From Oscillospiraceae bacterium (GTDB lineage Bacteria; Bacillota; Clostridia; Oscillospirales; Oscillospiraceae), in contig CAJTEA010000001.1 in NCBI GenBank assembly GCA_910575265.1, positions 62,001-126,000 of the forward strand: a stretch of DNA of 64,000 nt, read 5' to 3'. Below the pieces are notes generated by a model. The model worked only from the letters and a program-made list of their open reading frames with translations, ran no database searches and was not told where the DNA came from. How positions within the stretch are numbered: position 1 is the stretch's first letter; every line of letters starts with the position of its first letter. Both the position numbers and the translations under genes were made by a program. Below, in pieces: positions 7,888-15,793 of the stretch.

Positions 7888-8652
7888 CTAGGATTGATGT
7901 AGGGCGGCCACCATTTCCTCCGCCAACAGCTTATAGGCCTCGGCGCCTCGGGAGTAGGGGTCATAGGCGGAAATGGGCTTGCCGTGGCTGGGCGCCTCAG
8001 AGAGACGGACGTTTCGCGGAATGACAGTGGCGTATACCTGCCCCGGAAAGTGGCGCTTGACCTCCTCCGCCACCTGGAGAGACAGATTGGTGCGGCTGTC
8101 GAACATGGTGAGCAGAACGCCCTCCATGGACAGAGTGGGATTGAGCTTCCGCTTCACCAGGCGGACGGTGGCCAGCAGATCGCTCAAACCCTCCAGAGCG
8201 TAGTATTCGCACTGTACCGGAACCAGCAGCGAGTGAGCCGCGCACAGGGCGTTCACAGTAAGCAGCTCCAGGGAGGGCGGACAGTCGATGAAAATAAAAT
8301 CGTAGCGGTCCGCCAAACCGTCCAGGGCCTGTTTAAGCAGCTTTTCCCGGTTGTCGATGCCGATCATCTCAATGCCCGCGCCGGCCAGCGCCTTGTTGGA
8401 GGGGAGCACATCCCCAAATTTTGTGGACACCACGGCCCGGGCCGGGTCGGTGTCGCTGACCAGCAGATCATAAACGTTGGGAGAGGCGGTGTTCTTATCC
8501 ACCCCCATACCGGAGGTGGCGTTGGCCTGGGGATCAAAGTCGCACAGCAGCACCCGCCTGCCCAGGTCGTGGAGGGCGGCGGTGATGTTGACGGTGGTTG
8601 TGGTTTTGCCCACGCCGCCTTTTTGATTAACGACGGCAATAATTTTAGCCAT
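7888..8652 (-). CDS. parA: Chromosome-partition ATPase ParA (Soj)
   Basis: 254 aa, normal for Soj. Deviant Walker A NQKGGVGKTTT (about residues 8-18) and the CDFDPQANATSG segment mark ParA rather than MinD. It forms an ATP-dependent DNA-bound dimer whose release is stimulated by the N-terminus of ParB; Soj in Firmicutes also regulates DnaA. A consensus promoter lies directly upstream and AAGGAGG precedes the ATG. First gene of parA-parB-membrane-protein. Confidence 0.97.
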   Translation of the reverse strand: MAKIIAVVNQKGGVGKTTTTVNITAALHDLGRRVLLCDFDPQANATSGMGVDKNTASPNVYDLLVSDTDPARAVVSTKFGDVLPSNKALAGAGIEMIGIDNREKLLKQALDGLADRYDFIFIDCPPSLELLTVNALCAAHSLLVPVQCEYYALEGLSDLLATVRLVKRKLNPTLSMEGVLLTMFDSRTNLSLQVAEEVKRHFPGQVYATVIPRNVRLSEAPSHGKPISAYDPYSRGAEAYKLLAEEMVAALHQS

Positions 8653-8699
8653 TGGAATGGCCTCCTTGAGGGAAATAAATGATCGTGGTACAATTTCTC

Positions 8700-8728
8700 A
8701 TTATAGCAACCGCCGCCAGGGATTTCAA
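8700..8728 (-). promoter_or_regulatory. Sigma-A promoter of parAB
   Basis: Minus strand TTGAAA (8728-8723), 17-nt spacer, TATAAT (8705-8700), 47 nt upstream of the parA start. Confidence 0.8.
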
Positions 8729-8743
8729 CTGTTTTTACACTTT

Positions 8744-8780
8744 TTTAAAAAGAAACATCGGAGCCTGTACAGCTCCGATG
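8744..8780 (-). terminator. Intrinsic terminator after noc, abutting parS
   Basis: On the minus strand ATCGGAGC pairs with GCTCCGAT around a TGTACAG loop (8779-8757), followed by GTTTCTTTTT. The outer edge of the stem shares bases with parS site 2. It separates noc transcription from the parA promoter. Confidence 0.8.
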
Positions 8781-8794
8781 TTTCACGTGAAACA
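8779..8794. promoter_or_regulatory. parS centromere site 2
   Basis: A second perfect TGTTTCACGTGAAACA, between noc and parA. Its first bases overlap the end of the noc terminator stem. Confidence 0.97.
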
Positions 8795-8801
8795 TTGCGG
8801 C

Positions 8802-9611
8802 CTATCCGGCCCGCCGGGGAATATGGATAGTCAATAAAATTTCTTCCTCACTGTCCTCCCGGTCGCACTGGGCGTCCACACCGGCGGAGCGCATCAGATC
8901 CAGACTGCGGGTGATGGTGTTGAGGAACAGCCGAACATCCTTAACAATAAAAGTGGGCCTTTTTCGCATGGGGAGGGGCTGCTCCTCCTGAATGGCCTCG
9001 GCCAGCGCCTCGGTCTGGGAAACGGTGAGCCGCTGCTCCACCACCTGCCGGGCGGCGGCCAGCTGCTGTTCTGGCGATTCAATGCGCAGCAGGGCCCGGG
9101 CGTGGCGCTCCGTGGCGCCGCCGTCCCGGAGGACGGTCAGAGTTTCGGGGGAGAGCTTCAGTAGGCGCAGCTTGTTGGCCACAGCGGACTGGCTCTTACC
9201 GATGCGCTGGGCGGCCTCCTCCTGAGAGATGTGATAGGTGTCGATCAGGCGACGGAGCGCCAGAGCCTCCTCCCAAAAGTCCAGGTCCCGGCGCTGGAGG
9301 TTCTCCACCAGAGCCAACAGGGAGGAGGACTGGCTGTCCGCCTGAATGGACAGACAGGGCACCTCGGACAGACCGGCCAGTCTGGCGGCCCGCAGCCGCC
9401 GCTCTCCGGCTACCAGCTCCCATCGGCCCTCCCGGCGGCGGACGGTAAGGGGCTGGAGCACCCCCAGCTCACGAATGGAATCGGCCAGTTCCTCCAGAGC
9501 CGGCTGGTCAAAGGCGCTCCGGGGCTGGTTGGGATTGGGCTGGATGGCGTCGAGGGAGAGAAACAGCACCCGCCCGGTTTCAAAAAGTCCCTTTTTGTTC
9601 AGCGGCCACAT
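8802..9611 (-). CDS. noc: Nucleoid occlusion protein Noc
   Basis: 269 aa ParB paralogue. CTP-binding motifs GERRLRA (69-75) and ENLQRRDLDFWEEA are present, with a helix-turn-helix at about 128-154. The specificity positions are Gln141, Lys147, Lys152 and Arg169, exactly the QKKR code of Noc, so it should bind NBS sites (consensus ATTTCCCGGGAAAT) and not the two parS sites nearby. Noc tethers the nucleoid to the membrane through an N-terminal amphipathic helix and blocks Z-ring assembly over DNA; the start MWPLNKKGLFETGRVLFL is hydrophobic enough for that. I found no intact NBS in the window. AAAGGTGG precedes the ATG. Confidence 0.92.
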   Translation of the reverse strand: MWPLNKKGLFETGRVLFLSLDAIQPNPNQPRSAFDQPALEELADSIRELGVLQPLTVRRREGRWELVAGERRLRAARLAGLSEVPCLSIQADSQSSSLLALVENLQRRDLDFWEEALALRRLIDTYHISQEEAAQRIGKSQSAVANKLRLLKLSPETLTVLRDGGATERHARALLRIESPEQQLAAARQVVEQRLTVSQTEALAEAIQEEQPLPMRKRPTFIVKDVRLFLNTITRSLDLMRSAGVDAQCDREDSEEEILLTIHIPRRAG

Positions 9612-9840
9612 AGGGGTCCCACCTTTCTGATGTATCCATGGCCAGTCTATACCGGCCTCGCGTATAGTTTACCATAAAATGGAAAATAGACCGTCGAAGG
9701 CTGTCGCTGGAGAAAAATTTCCCAGGGAAGAGGCGGCGGCAGAAAATCCGTCAGTCCGAAGCGGGAGGAAATTCACGGAAAAAGACAAAAATAATCAGAA
9801 AAAATTGTGTAAGATTTGACGAAAAAAGTGGAAAAAAAGA

Positions 9841-9869
9841 TTGAAAATCAAAGAGATTTCCTGTATACT
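9841..9869 (+). promoter_or_regulatory. Sigma-A promoter of xpt, in a 301-nt intergenic region
   Basis: TTGAAA (9841-9846), 17-nt spacer, TATACT (9864-9869); the leader to the xpt ATG is only about 35 nt, too short for a purine riboswitch. The rest of the intergenic region (9612-9840) must hold the noc promoter on the minus strand, which I cannot place securely, and an AT-rich stretch at 9780-9860. No gene is seen there. Confidence 0.8.
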
Positions 9870-9912
9870 GTACCAATCATAGTTTTTATTTCTGAAAGGA
9901 AGGGGGAGCCTA

Positions 9913-10488
9913 ATGGAGCTGCTCAAGCAGCGTATCCGGCAGGACGGTACGGTGAAGGGCGATGACGTGCTGAAGGTGGACAGTTTTCTGAACCACCAGA
10001 TGGATGTTGCCCTTTTTGCGGAAATTGGAAGGGAGTTCCAGCGGCGTTTCGCCGGCTGCGGCGTGAACAAGATTTTGACCATCGAGGCCTCCGGCATCGG
10101 GATCGCTTGTATCACGGCGCAGTTTTTTCATTGCCCGGTGATTTTCGCCAAAAAGAGCCAGACCAAAAATATCGCCGGCGATGTGTATACCACCCGGGTG
10201 GAGTCCTTTACCCACGGAAAGGTCTATGATGTGATTGTATCCCAAAAATTCCTGGGCCCCGGGGATAAGGTGCTCATTATCGACGACTTTCTGGCCAACG
10301 GCGCGGCCCTGGAGGGGCTGATCGACCTGACGCGGCAATCCGGCGCGGAGCTGGCCGGGGCGGGAGTCGTAATCGAGAAGGCCTTCCAGCCCGGTGGCGA
10401 CCGCGTCCGGGCCAGGGGAGTCAAGCTGGAGTGTCTGGCCCGGATCAAATCCATGAGCGAGGAAACCGGCGTGGAATTTGTGGATTAA
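9913..10488 (+). CDS. xpt: Xanthine phosphoribosyltransferase
   Basis: 191 aa, the usual length of Firmicute Xpt. It converts xanthine and PRPP to XMP for purine salvage. The start MELLKQRIRQDGTVKGDDVLKVDSFLNHQMD matches the family closely, and the PRPP-binding loop is VLIIDDFLANGAA (about 121-133). Cytoplasmic, dimeric in relatives. It stands alone after its own promoter and is followed by the nucleoside importer genes, a fitting salvage context. Unlike in Bacillus, no purine riboswitch or pbuX permease accompanies it. Confidence 0.95.
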   Translation: MELLKQRIRQDGTVKGDDVLKVDSFLNHQMDVALFAEIGREFQRRFAGCGVNKILTIEASGIGIACITAQFFHCPVIFAKKSQTKNIAGDVYTTRVESFTHGKVYDVIVSQKFLGPGDKVLIIDDFLANGAALEGLIDLTRQSGAELAGAGVVIEKAFQPGGDRVRARGVKLECLARIKSMSEETGVEFVD

Positions 10489-10504
10489 CGCCGGGGCCGG
10501 TTGG

Positions 10505-10532
10505 ATTAAAACCGGAGCGATCTGGTTTTAAT
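10505..10532. other. 9-bp inverted repeat between xpt and the BMP gene
   Basis: ATTAAAACC (10505-10513) and GGTTTTAAT (10524-10532) form a perfect inverted repeat around a 10-nt centre. It may be a weak bidirectional hairpin after xpt or an operator for the transporter. No T-run follows, so I do not call it a terminator. Confidence 0.4.
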
Positions 10533-10577
10533 ATATAAGGTAAAAAGAGGAACACAGTATTTTAAGGAGGAACCAGA

Positions 10578-11858
10578 ATGAAAAAGTTTCTTGCGCTGGC
10601 TCTGGCCGCGGCCATGAGCCTGTCCCTCGCCGCCTGCGGCGGCGGTAATGGCGGCCAGGGCGGCGGCAGCTCCGCCGGCGGCTCTGACGGCTCTGTCAGC
10701 AATTCCGGCGGCGCCGTGTCCACCCCCGTGAGCGGCGGCAGCGACTTTAAGGTGGGCGCCATCTATATCACCAGCCAGAACGACGTGGCCGGCTATACCT
10801 TCCAGCACCACAACGGCATCACCACCGCCATGAAGGACCTGGGGATGGACCCCGCCACTCAGCTGCTCATTGTGGATAACGTGGCGGAGGACGACACCGC
10901 CGTGAGCAACGCTATTGATACCCTGGCCAATCAGGGCGTCAGCATCATCTTCGGCATCTCCTTTGGCTATATTGACGCCATGGAGGACGGCGCGGAGCGC
11001 TACCCCGACATCATCTTCTCCCACGGTACCGGCTATAAGGCCAACGACACCAACTTCAATAACTACTTCGGCCGTATCTATCAGGCCCGCTACCTGGCCG
11101 GCATCGCCGCGGGCATGAAGTCCGCCGAGCTGGGCAACAACTCCATTGGCTACGTGGCCGCCTTCAACACCGATTACGCCGAGACCTGCTCCGGCATCAA
11201 CGCCTTCGCTCTGGGCGCCCAGTCCGCCAACCCCGACGCGGTTGTCCATGTGAACGTAATCAACGCCTGGGGCGACGAGACCCTGGAGCGCCAGGCCGCC
11301 CAGGCTCTGGTGGATACCTATCAGTGCGGCGTCATCTCCCAGCACTGTGACTCCGCCCAGCCCCAGCTGGTGGCCGCTGAGAACAACGTCTTTGGCTGCG
11401 GCTATAACTCCGACATGACCGAGCAGGCCCCCACCGCCCACCTGACCGCCGCCATCTGGCACTGGAACGTCTACTATCAGACCGCTATCCAGGCCGCCAT
11501 GGACTGCGACGGCGACGCCTCCCAGTTTGTGGACAAGATGGGCGGCAACGCCTATTACGCCGGTCTGGCCGAGGGCTTTGTGGACGCCTCCCCCCTGAAC
11601 GAGTCCGTCGCCGCCCCTGACACCCAGGCGGTTATGACCGCCGTCCGGGACCTGATGATCTCCGGCGAGTGGGACGTGTTCTCCGGCGTAAAGCTGAGTT
11701 ACAACATCACCGATGGCCAGGTAGAGATTGTCAAGACGGACGCCGACCTGGTGGATACGGAGGGCAACATTATCGTCGCCGCCGGCGGCCCCTCTGTGGA
11801 TGACGGCGTGATTAAGGGCTCCATGAACTACAACGTGGCGGGCGTTGTGGAGGGTTAA
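10578..11858 (+). CDS. BMP-family nucleoside-binding lipoprotein (ABC importer)
   Basis: 426 aa. Signal peptide with lipobox LAAC (cleavage before about Cys20), then a Gly/Ser linker rich in GGG and SGG to about residue 52, then a BMP/PnrA-type periplasmic-binding domain (FKVGAIYITSQNDVAGYTFQ). It is an outer-leaflet lipoprotein that would deliver a nucleoside to the permease encoded downstream. The ribosome site is a strong AAGGAGG. Downstream genes (ATPase, two permeases) complete a NupABC-type importer. Family members bind purine nucleosides, or autoinducer-2-like sugars in some cases; xpt next door favours nucleosides. Its transcript meets a strong hairpin after the stop, which would give more binding protein than permease. 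Confidence 0.9.
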   Translation: MKKFLALALAAAMSLSLAACGGGNGGQGGGSSAGGSDGSVSNSGGAVSTPVSGGSDFKVGAIYITSQNDVAGYTFQHHNGITTAMKDLGMDPATQLLIVDNVAEDDTAVSNAIDTLANQGVSIIFGISFGYIDAMEDGAERYPDIIFSHGTGYKANDTNFNNYFGRIYQARYLAGIAAGMKSAELGNNSIGYVAAFNTDYAETCSGINAFALGAQSANPDAVVHVNVINAWGDETLERQAAQALVDTYQCGVISQHCDSAQPQLVAAENNVFGCGYNSDMTEQAPTAHLTAAIWHWNVYYQTAIQAAMDCDGDASQFVDKMGGNAYYAGLAEGFVDASPLNESVAAPDTQAVMTAVRDLMISGEWDVFSGVKLSYNITDGQVEIVKTDADLVDTEGNIIVAAGGPSVDDGVIKGSMNYNVAGVVEG

Positions 11859-11886
11859 CGTCTACCCGCGAACGCAGACCCTTACC

Positions 11887-11925
11887 GGGCCGGCCGGAAT
11901 ATCCGGCCGGCCCGCTGTTTGCTTT
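11887..11925 (+). terminator. Strong hairpin after the binding-protein gene
   Basis: GGGCCGGCCGGA (11887-11898) pairs perfectly with TCCGGCCGGCCC (11902-11913) around ATA, followed by GCTGTTTGCTTTG. It probably terminates part of transcription or stabilises the 3' end of the binding-protein message, with read-through to the transporter genes. Confidence 0.7.
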
Positions 11926-11928
11926 GTG

Positions 11929-12016
11929 TAAGAGCCTGTTTCATATCTTGAAGTGTGCCGAATGACGGCAAAAGGTCCGTCAGGCGGTGTGCTGGGGGAT
12001 GTGAAACAGGCTCTAA
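11929..12016. mobile_element. MITE-like element with TAA target duplication
   Basis: An 82-nt sequence (11932-12013) has perfect 12-bp terminal inverted repeats, GAGCCTGTTTCA and TGAAACAGGCTC, and is flanked on both sides by TAA, which looks like a target-site duplication. It has no coding capacity. It sits between the terminator and the ribosome site of the ATPase gene. A plain regulatory stem-loop is the alternative; further copies elsewhere in the genome would decide. Confidence 0.55.
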
Positions 12017-12029
12017 GAAGGGAGAGAGT

Positions 12030-13616
12030 ATGGAGGAACAGAGGTACGCCATTGAGATGCGGGGCATCTGCAAAAGCTTTGGGAGCGTGGCGGCGAATAA
12101 GGACATCAATTTAAATGTGAGGCCCGGAGAGATTCTGGCTCTGCTGGGGGAGAACGGTTCGGGCAAGACCACCCTGATGAACATGCTGTCAGGCATTTAC
12201 AAGCCGGACAGCGGCTCTGTTTTTGTGGACGGCCGGGAGGTGGCCATCAACTCTCCGGAGGACAGCAAAAAGCTGGGCATTGGCATGGTCCACCAGCATT
12301 TCAAGCTGGTGGATGTGTTCTCCGCCGCCGACAACATCTGGCTGGGGGACGAGACATCCGGCCCGGTGCTGAAAAAGGAGCGGTATAACATTATTCACGA
12401 CATGGCTCAGCGGTTCGGGTTTGACATCGACCCCCGTAAAAAGGTCTATAATATGGCCGTGTCGGAAAAGCAGACCCTGGAGATCGTCAAGGTGCTGTAC
12501 TACGGGGCCAAAATCATCATTCTGGATGAGCCTACCGCCGTGCTCACCATCCAGGAGACCGCCAGGCTGTTCGATGTGCTGCGCCGCATGAAGGCGGAGG
12601 GTCACGCCATCATTATCATCACCCATAAGCTCAACGAGGTACTGGAGATTTCCGACCGGGTGACTATCCTCCGGAAGGGGGAGTACATCACCACTGTGGA
12701 CACCGCCTCCGCCGACGAGCAGCGGCTCACCGAGTATATGGTGGGCCGGAAGGTGGAGCTGAACATTGAGCGCCCGGTGGTGGACAAGACCCGGCCCCTT
12801 CTGGAGATCCGGGACCTGACCATCAAGAACGACGAGGGCGCGGTGGCTATCGACAAGGTAAACTTCTACATCCGGGGCGGCGAGATTCTGGGGGTGGCCG
12901 GTATCGCCGGCTGCGGTCAAAAGGAGCTGTGCGAGGCCATCGCCGGCCTTCGGTCCATCGAAAGCGGCCAGATGATTCACAAGGGGGACAACATCGTGGG
13001 CCTTTCCCCCAAGGCGATTCTGGACAAGGGTATCTCGATGTCCTTTATTCCCGAGGACCGGCTGGGTATGGGTCTGGCTCCCTCCATGTCTATCACGGAC
13101 AACATGCTTTTGAAAAAATACGACCAGGCCAAGGGTCCCTTTGTGGACCGGAAGACCGGCCGAGCGGAGGCCAGACAGGTGATCAAAGACCTGGAGATCG
13201 TTACCCCCTCCACCGAGACGCCGGTGCGCCGGCTGTCCGGCGGCAACGTGCAGAAGGTGCTGCTGGGCCGGGAGATCAAGGCGGGGCCCAACGTGATCGT
13301 CACCGCCTATCCCGTCCGGGGACTGGATATTAACTCCTCCTATGCCATCTATGACATTCTCAACCAGCAAAAGAAGGACGGCGTGGGTATTCTCTTTGTC
13401 GGCGAGGACCTGGATGTGATGATTGACCTGTGCGATAAGATTATGGTGCTGTGCCATGGCAAGGTGATGGGCGTGGTCCACGCCCACAAGACCTCCAAGG
13501 AGGAGCTGGGCCTGATGATGACCGGGGCGCTGGACCTGAGCAACAAATACGAGGACAGGCCCGCCGGCATCGCCCGGGACAGCCGCATTGAGGAGACGAA
13601 GGAGGTGGAGGAATGA
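12030..13616 (+). CDS. Nucleoside ABC importer, tandem ATPase subunit
   Basis: 528 aa from the ATG at 12030, preceded by GAAGGGAGAG. Two fused nucleotide-binding domains, as in RbsA/NupA. Domain 1 has a full Walker A GENGSGKTT (40-48) and Walker B IIILDEPTAV, but its signature is degenerate (AVSEKQ at 143-148 instead of LSVGQQ). Domain 2 has a degenerate Walker A (GIAGCGQKEL) and a normal signature LSGGNVQKV. One composite ATP site (Walker A of domain 1 with signature of domain 2) is therefore intact and the other is lost on both faces. It overlaps the first permease by 4 nt (ATGA) and energises uptake with it. Confidence 0.9.
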   Translation: MEEQRYAIEMRGICKSFGSVAANKDINLNVRPGEILALLGENGSGKTTLMNMLSGIYKPDSGSVFVDGREVAINSPEDSKKLGIGMVHQHFKLVDVFSAADNIWLGDETSGPVLKKERYNIIHDMAQRFGFDIDPRKKVYNMAVSEKQTLEIVKVLYYGAKIIILDEPTAVLTIQETARLFDVLRRMKAEGHAIIIITHKLNEVLEISDRVTILRKGEYITTVDTASADEQRLTEYMVGRKVELNIERPVVDKTRPLLEIRDLTIKNDEGAVAIDKVNFYIRGGEILGVAGIAGCGQKELCEAIAGLRSIESGQMIHKGDNIVGLSPKAILDKGISMSFIPEDRLGMGLAPSMSITDNMLLKKYDQAKGPFVDRKTGRAEARQVIKDLEIVTPSTETPVRRLSGGNVQKVLLGREIKAGPNVIVTAYPVRGLDINSSYAIYDILNQQKKDGVGILFVGEDLDVMIDLCDKIMVLCHGKVMGVVHAHKTSKEELGLMMTGALDLSNKYEDRPAGIARDSRIEETKEVEE

Positions 13617-14740
13617 AAAACCGTCAACCCCTGTTTCATGTGGTCAAGCGGGACCAGGCCGGCCCGGGCCGGCAGCTGCTGGCCTATGTGGCGGCGGTGG
13701 TGCTGGCGCTGGCCGTAGGCGCGATGCTGCTGTCGGTCCAGGATGTGGAGCCGGTCACCTTTTACCGGCAGATGCTCACTATGGGCATCCCCGGCAGCCG
13801 CTACCCCTGGCGGGCGGTGGAAAACTTCATCCGCCTGTTCGTCCCCCTGCTGATCGTCTCTCTGGCGTTAGCCCTGGCCTTTAAAATGCGCTTTTGGAAC
13901 ATTGGCGGCGAGGGACAGTTCATCATCGGCGCCATCTGCGCCGGCTGGGCCGCCATGAAGCTGGGTGAGAGCCTGCCCCGGCCCCTGGTGGTGGTGCTCA
14001 TGGCCCTGTGCGGCGCTCTGGGCGGCGGCCTGTACGGCGTGTTTGTGGCCGCGCTGAAGGTGCGTTTTGGCACCAACGAGACGCTGCTCACCCTGATGCT
14101 CAACTATGTGGCGCTCTACATCCTGCAATTTTTTGCTGAGACCAAGGCGGACTGGAACTTTTTCCTGGATCTGGAGTCCGCCCGGCCCAAATTCGCCAAA
14201 TTTCCGGACAACGCCCAGATGCTTACCATCCCCATCGGGCCCTTTAACCTGAATCTGTCCCTGGTGGCGGCGGTGGTCCTGTGCGTCCTGATTTTTGTCT
14301 ATCTGAACTACACCAAGCGGGGCTATGAGATCGCGGTGGTGGGGGACAGCCCCAACACCGCCCGGTACGCCGGAATGAAGGTGGGGAAGATCATTATCCG
14401 CACCATTTTCCTCTCCGCCGCCCTCATCGGCATGGCGGGGGCCTTCCATGTGTCCTCCGCCGGTATCCTGTCCGCCTCCGTCACCAACGATGTGGGCTGG
14501 ACCGGAGTGGTGGTGGCTTGGCTGGCCAAGCTGAACACGGTGGGGATCGTGGTGGCCTCGCTGCTGATTACCGTCCTCCAGTTCGGCTGTCAGACGGCCA
14601 GCACCACCTATCCCTCCATCGACGCCAACTTCGCCAACCTGCTCCAGGGAGTGATCCTCTTTATCGTGCTGGCGGCGGACTTCTTCACCCGCTTTAAACT
14701 GGTCACGCGGAGCAAAACCGGAAAGGAGGCGGCGAAATGA
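13613..14740 (+). CDS. Nucleoside ABC importer, permease subunit 1
   Basis: 375 aa, inner-membrane permease of the BPD_transp_2 (RbsC/NupP-like) family. About nine hydrophobic helices, with the family stretch WNIGGEGQFIIGAICAGW (about residues 98-115) and GTNETLLTLMLNYVALYIL. Start and stop both overlap neighbours by ATGA, so the ATPase and both permeases are translationally coupled. It is the larger of the two permeases and has an extra periplasmic loop (about 175-210). Confidence 0.9.
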   Translation: MKNRQPLFHVVKRDQAGPGRQLLAYVAAVVLALAVGAMLLSVQDVEPVTFYRQMLTMGIPGSRYPWRAVENFIRLFVPLLIVSLALALAFKMRFWNIGGEGQFIIGAICAGWAAMKLGESLPRPLVVVLMALCGALGGGLYGVFVAALKVRFGTNETLLTLMLNYVALYILQFFAETKADWNFFLDLESARPKFAKFPDNAQMLTIPIGPFNLNLSLVAAVVLCVLIFVYLNYTKRGYEIAVVGDSPNTARYAGMKVGKIIIRTIFLSAALIGMAGAFHVSSAGILSASVTNDVGWTGVVVAWLAKLNTVGIVVASLLITVLQFGCQTASTTYPSIDANFANLLQGVILFIVLAADFFTRFKLVTRSKTGKEAAK

Positions 14741-15732
14741 ACGACTCCATGAGTGTACTCACCCTGTTCCTGTTCAACATCGTTTTGGTCAACACCCCCC
14801 TGCTTTACGGCACGGTGGGGGAGATTATGGTGGAGAAATCGGGCAGTCTGGACCTGGGCGTGGAGGGCACCATGGCTGTGGGGGCCATCTTCGGCTACCT
14901 GGCCGGGTGCGCGGCCAACAGCCTGGCGGTGGGCCTGCTGGTGTCCTTTCTGGCGGCGGGACTGTGCGGCCTGCTGTTTTCCGTCCTCACCGTCTCCCTC
15001 CAGGCCAACCAGAACGTCACCGGCCTGACCATTACCACCTTCGGCTTGGGGCTGTACTTCTTCGTGGGCAAGGGCATCGGGGAGAAGTGGCCCTCCATGA
15101 CCGGCGCTTCCGCCCTGGTCAACGGATTTTCCGCCATTGAGATACCGGTGCTGTCCAAAATCCCCTTCCTGGGCAAGGCTGTCTTCTCCCAGAACGGGCT
15201 GGTCTATCTGGGGATTGCCGTGTCGGTTCTGGTGTGGTGGTATCTGACCTTTACCAAAACCGGCCTGCGCCTGCGGGCGGTGGGGGAGAACCCCGGCGCC
15301 GCCGACTCGGTGGGGGTTAACATCCTGTTGTATAAGTACATCCATATTATCGCCGGATCGGGCATTATGGGCCTGGGCGGGTTCTATATGGCGCTGTATA
15401 TGAGCGGCTCCTTCGAGGGCTCCAACTGCTGGATCAACGGCTACGGCTGGATCGCCATCGCCCTGGTCATCTTCGCCAACTGGAACCCGGTGCTGGCCAT
15501 TCTGGGCACGCTGGTCTTCGGCTTCTTCAACACCCTGCAAATCTACTCCGGCTCCCTGGCCGGGACCTTCCCCGGAGCGCTGGGCTGGCTCAGCGCCGTC
15601 CCGCCCCAGCTGTACAAGGCTCTGCCCTTCCTGATTACCGCAATCGTCCTGATTGCCTCCTCCGTCCGCAAGCGAGAAGGATCCGGACAGCCTGCCGCAC
15701 TGGGATTGAACTACTTCCGAGAGGAGCGATAA
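14737..15732 (+). CDS. Nucleoside ABC importer, permease subunit 2
   Basis: 331 aa, second BPD_transp_2 permease (NupQ-like). It shows the family motif GEIMVEKSGSLDLGVEGTM near residues 28-46 and about eight to nine membrane helices, with the cytoplasmic coupling segment GLRLRAVGENPGAADSVGVN. It ends the importer operon and is followed by a hairpin shared with the convergent regulator gene. Confidence 0.9.
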   Translation: MNDSMSVLTLFLFNIVLVNTPLLYGTVGEIMVEKSGSLDLGVEGTMAVGAIFGYLAGCAANSLAVGLLVSFLAAGLCGLLFSVLTVSLQANQNVTGLTITTFGLGLYFFVGKGIGEKWPSMTGASALVNGFSAIEIPVLSKIPFLGKAVFSQNGLVYLGIAVSVLVWWYLTFTKTGLRLRAVGENPGAADSVGVNILLYKYIHIIAGSGIMGLGGFYMALYMSGSFEGSNCWINGYGWIAIALVIFANWNPVLAILGTLVFGFFNTLQIYSGSLAGTFPGALGWLSAVPPQLYKALPFLITAIVLIASSVRKREGSGQPAALGLNYFREER

Positions 15733-15760
15733 TGAACCGTATTTTATGACGGGAAAATAA

Positions 15761-15790
15761 CAGGAGCGCCCTGGCTTGGGGCGCTCCTCT
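15761..15790. terminator. Hairpin terminator between convergent genes
   Basis: AGGAGCGCCC pairs with GGGCGCTCCT (about 15762-15788), short loop TGGCTT, between the importer operon (plus) and the XRE gene (minus). Nearly the same hairpin recurs at 16675-16704. Confidence 0.75.
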
Positions 15791-15793
15791 GTA

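Noticed and set aside
9717-9730. ATTTCCCAGGGAAG upstream of noc as a Noc-binding site
   Set aside because: The consensus is ATTTCCCGGGAAAT with no central base; the extra A changes half-site spacing and the right arm has mismatches.
9870-9912. Purine riboswitch before xpt
   Set aside because: The leader from the promoter to the ATG is only about 35 nt, and no aptamer sequence is present.
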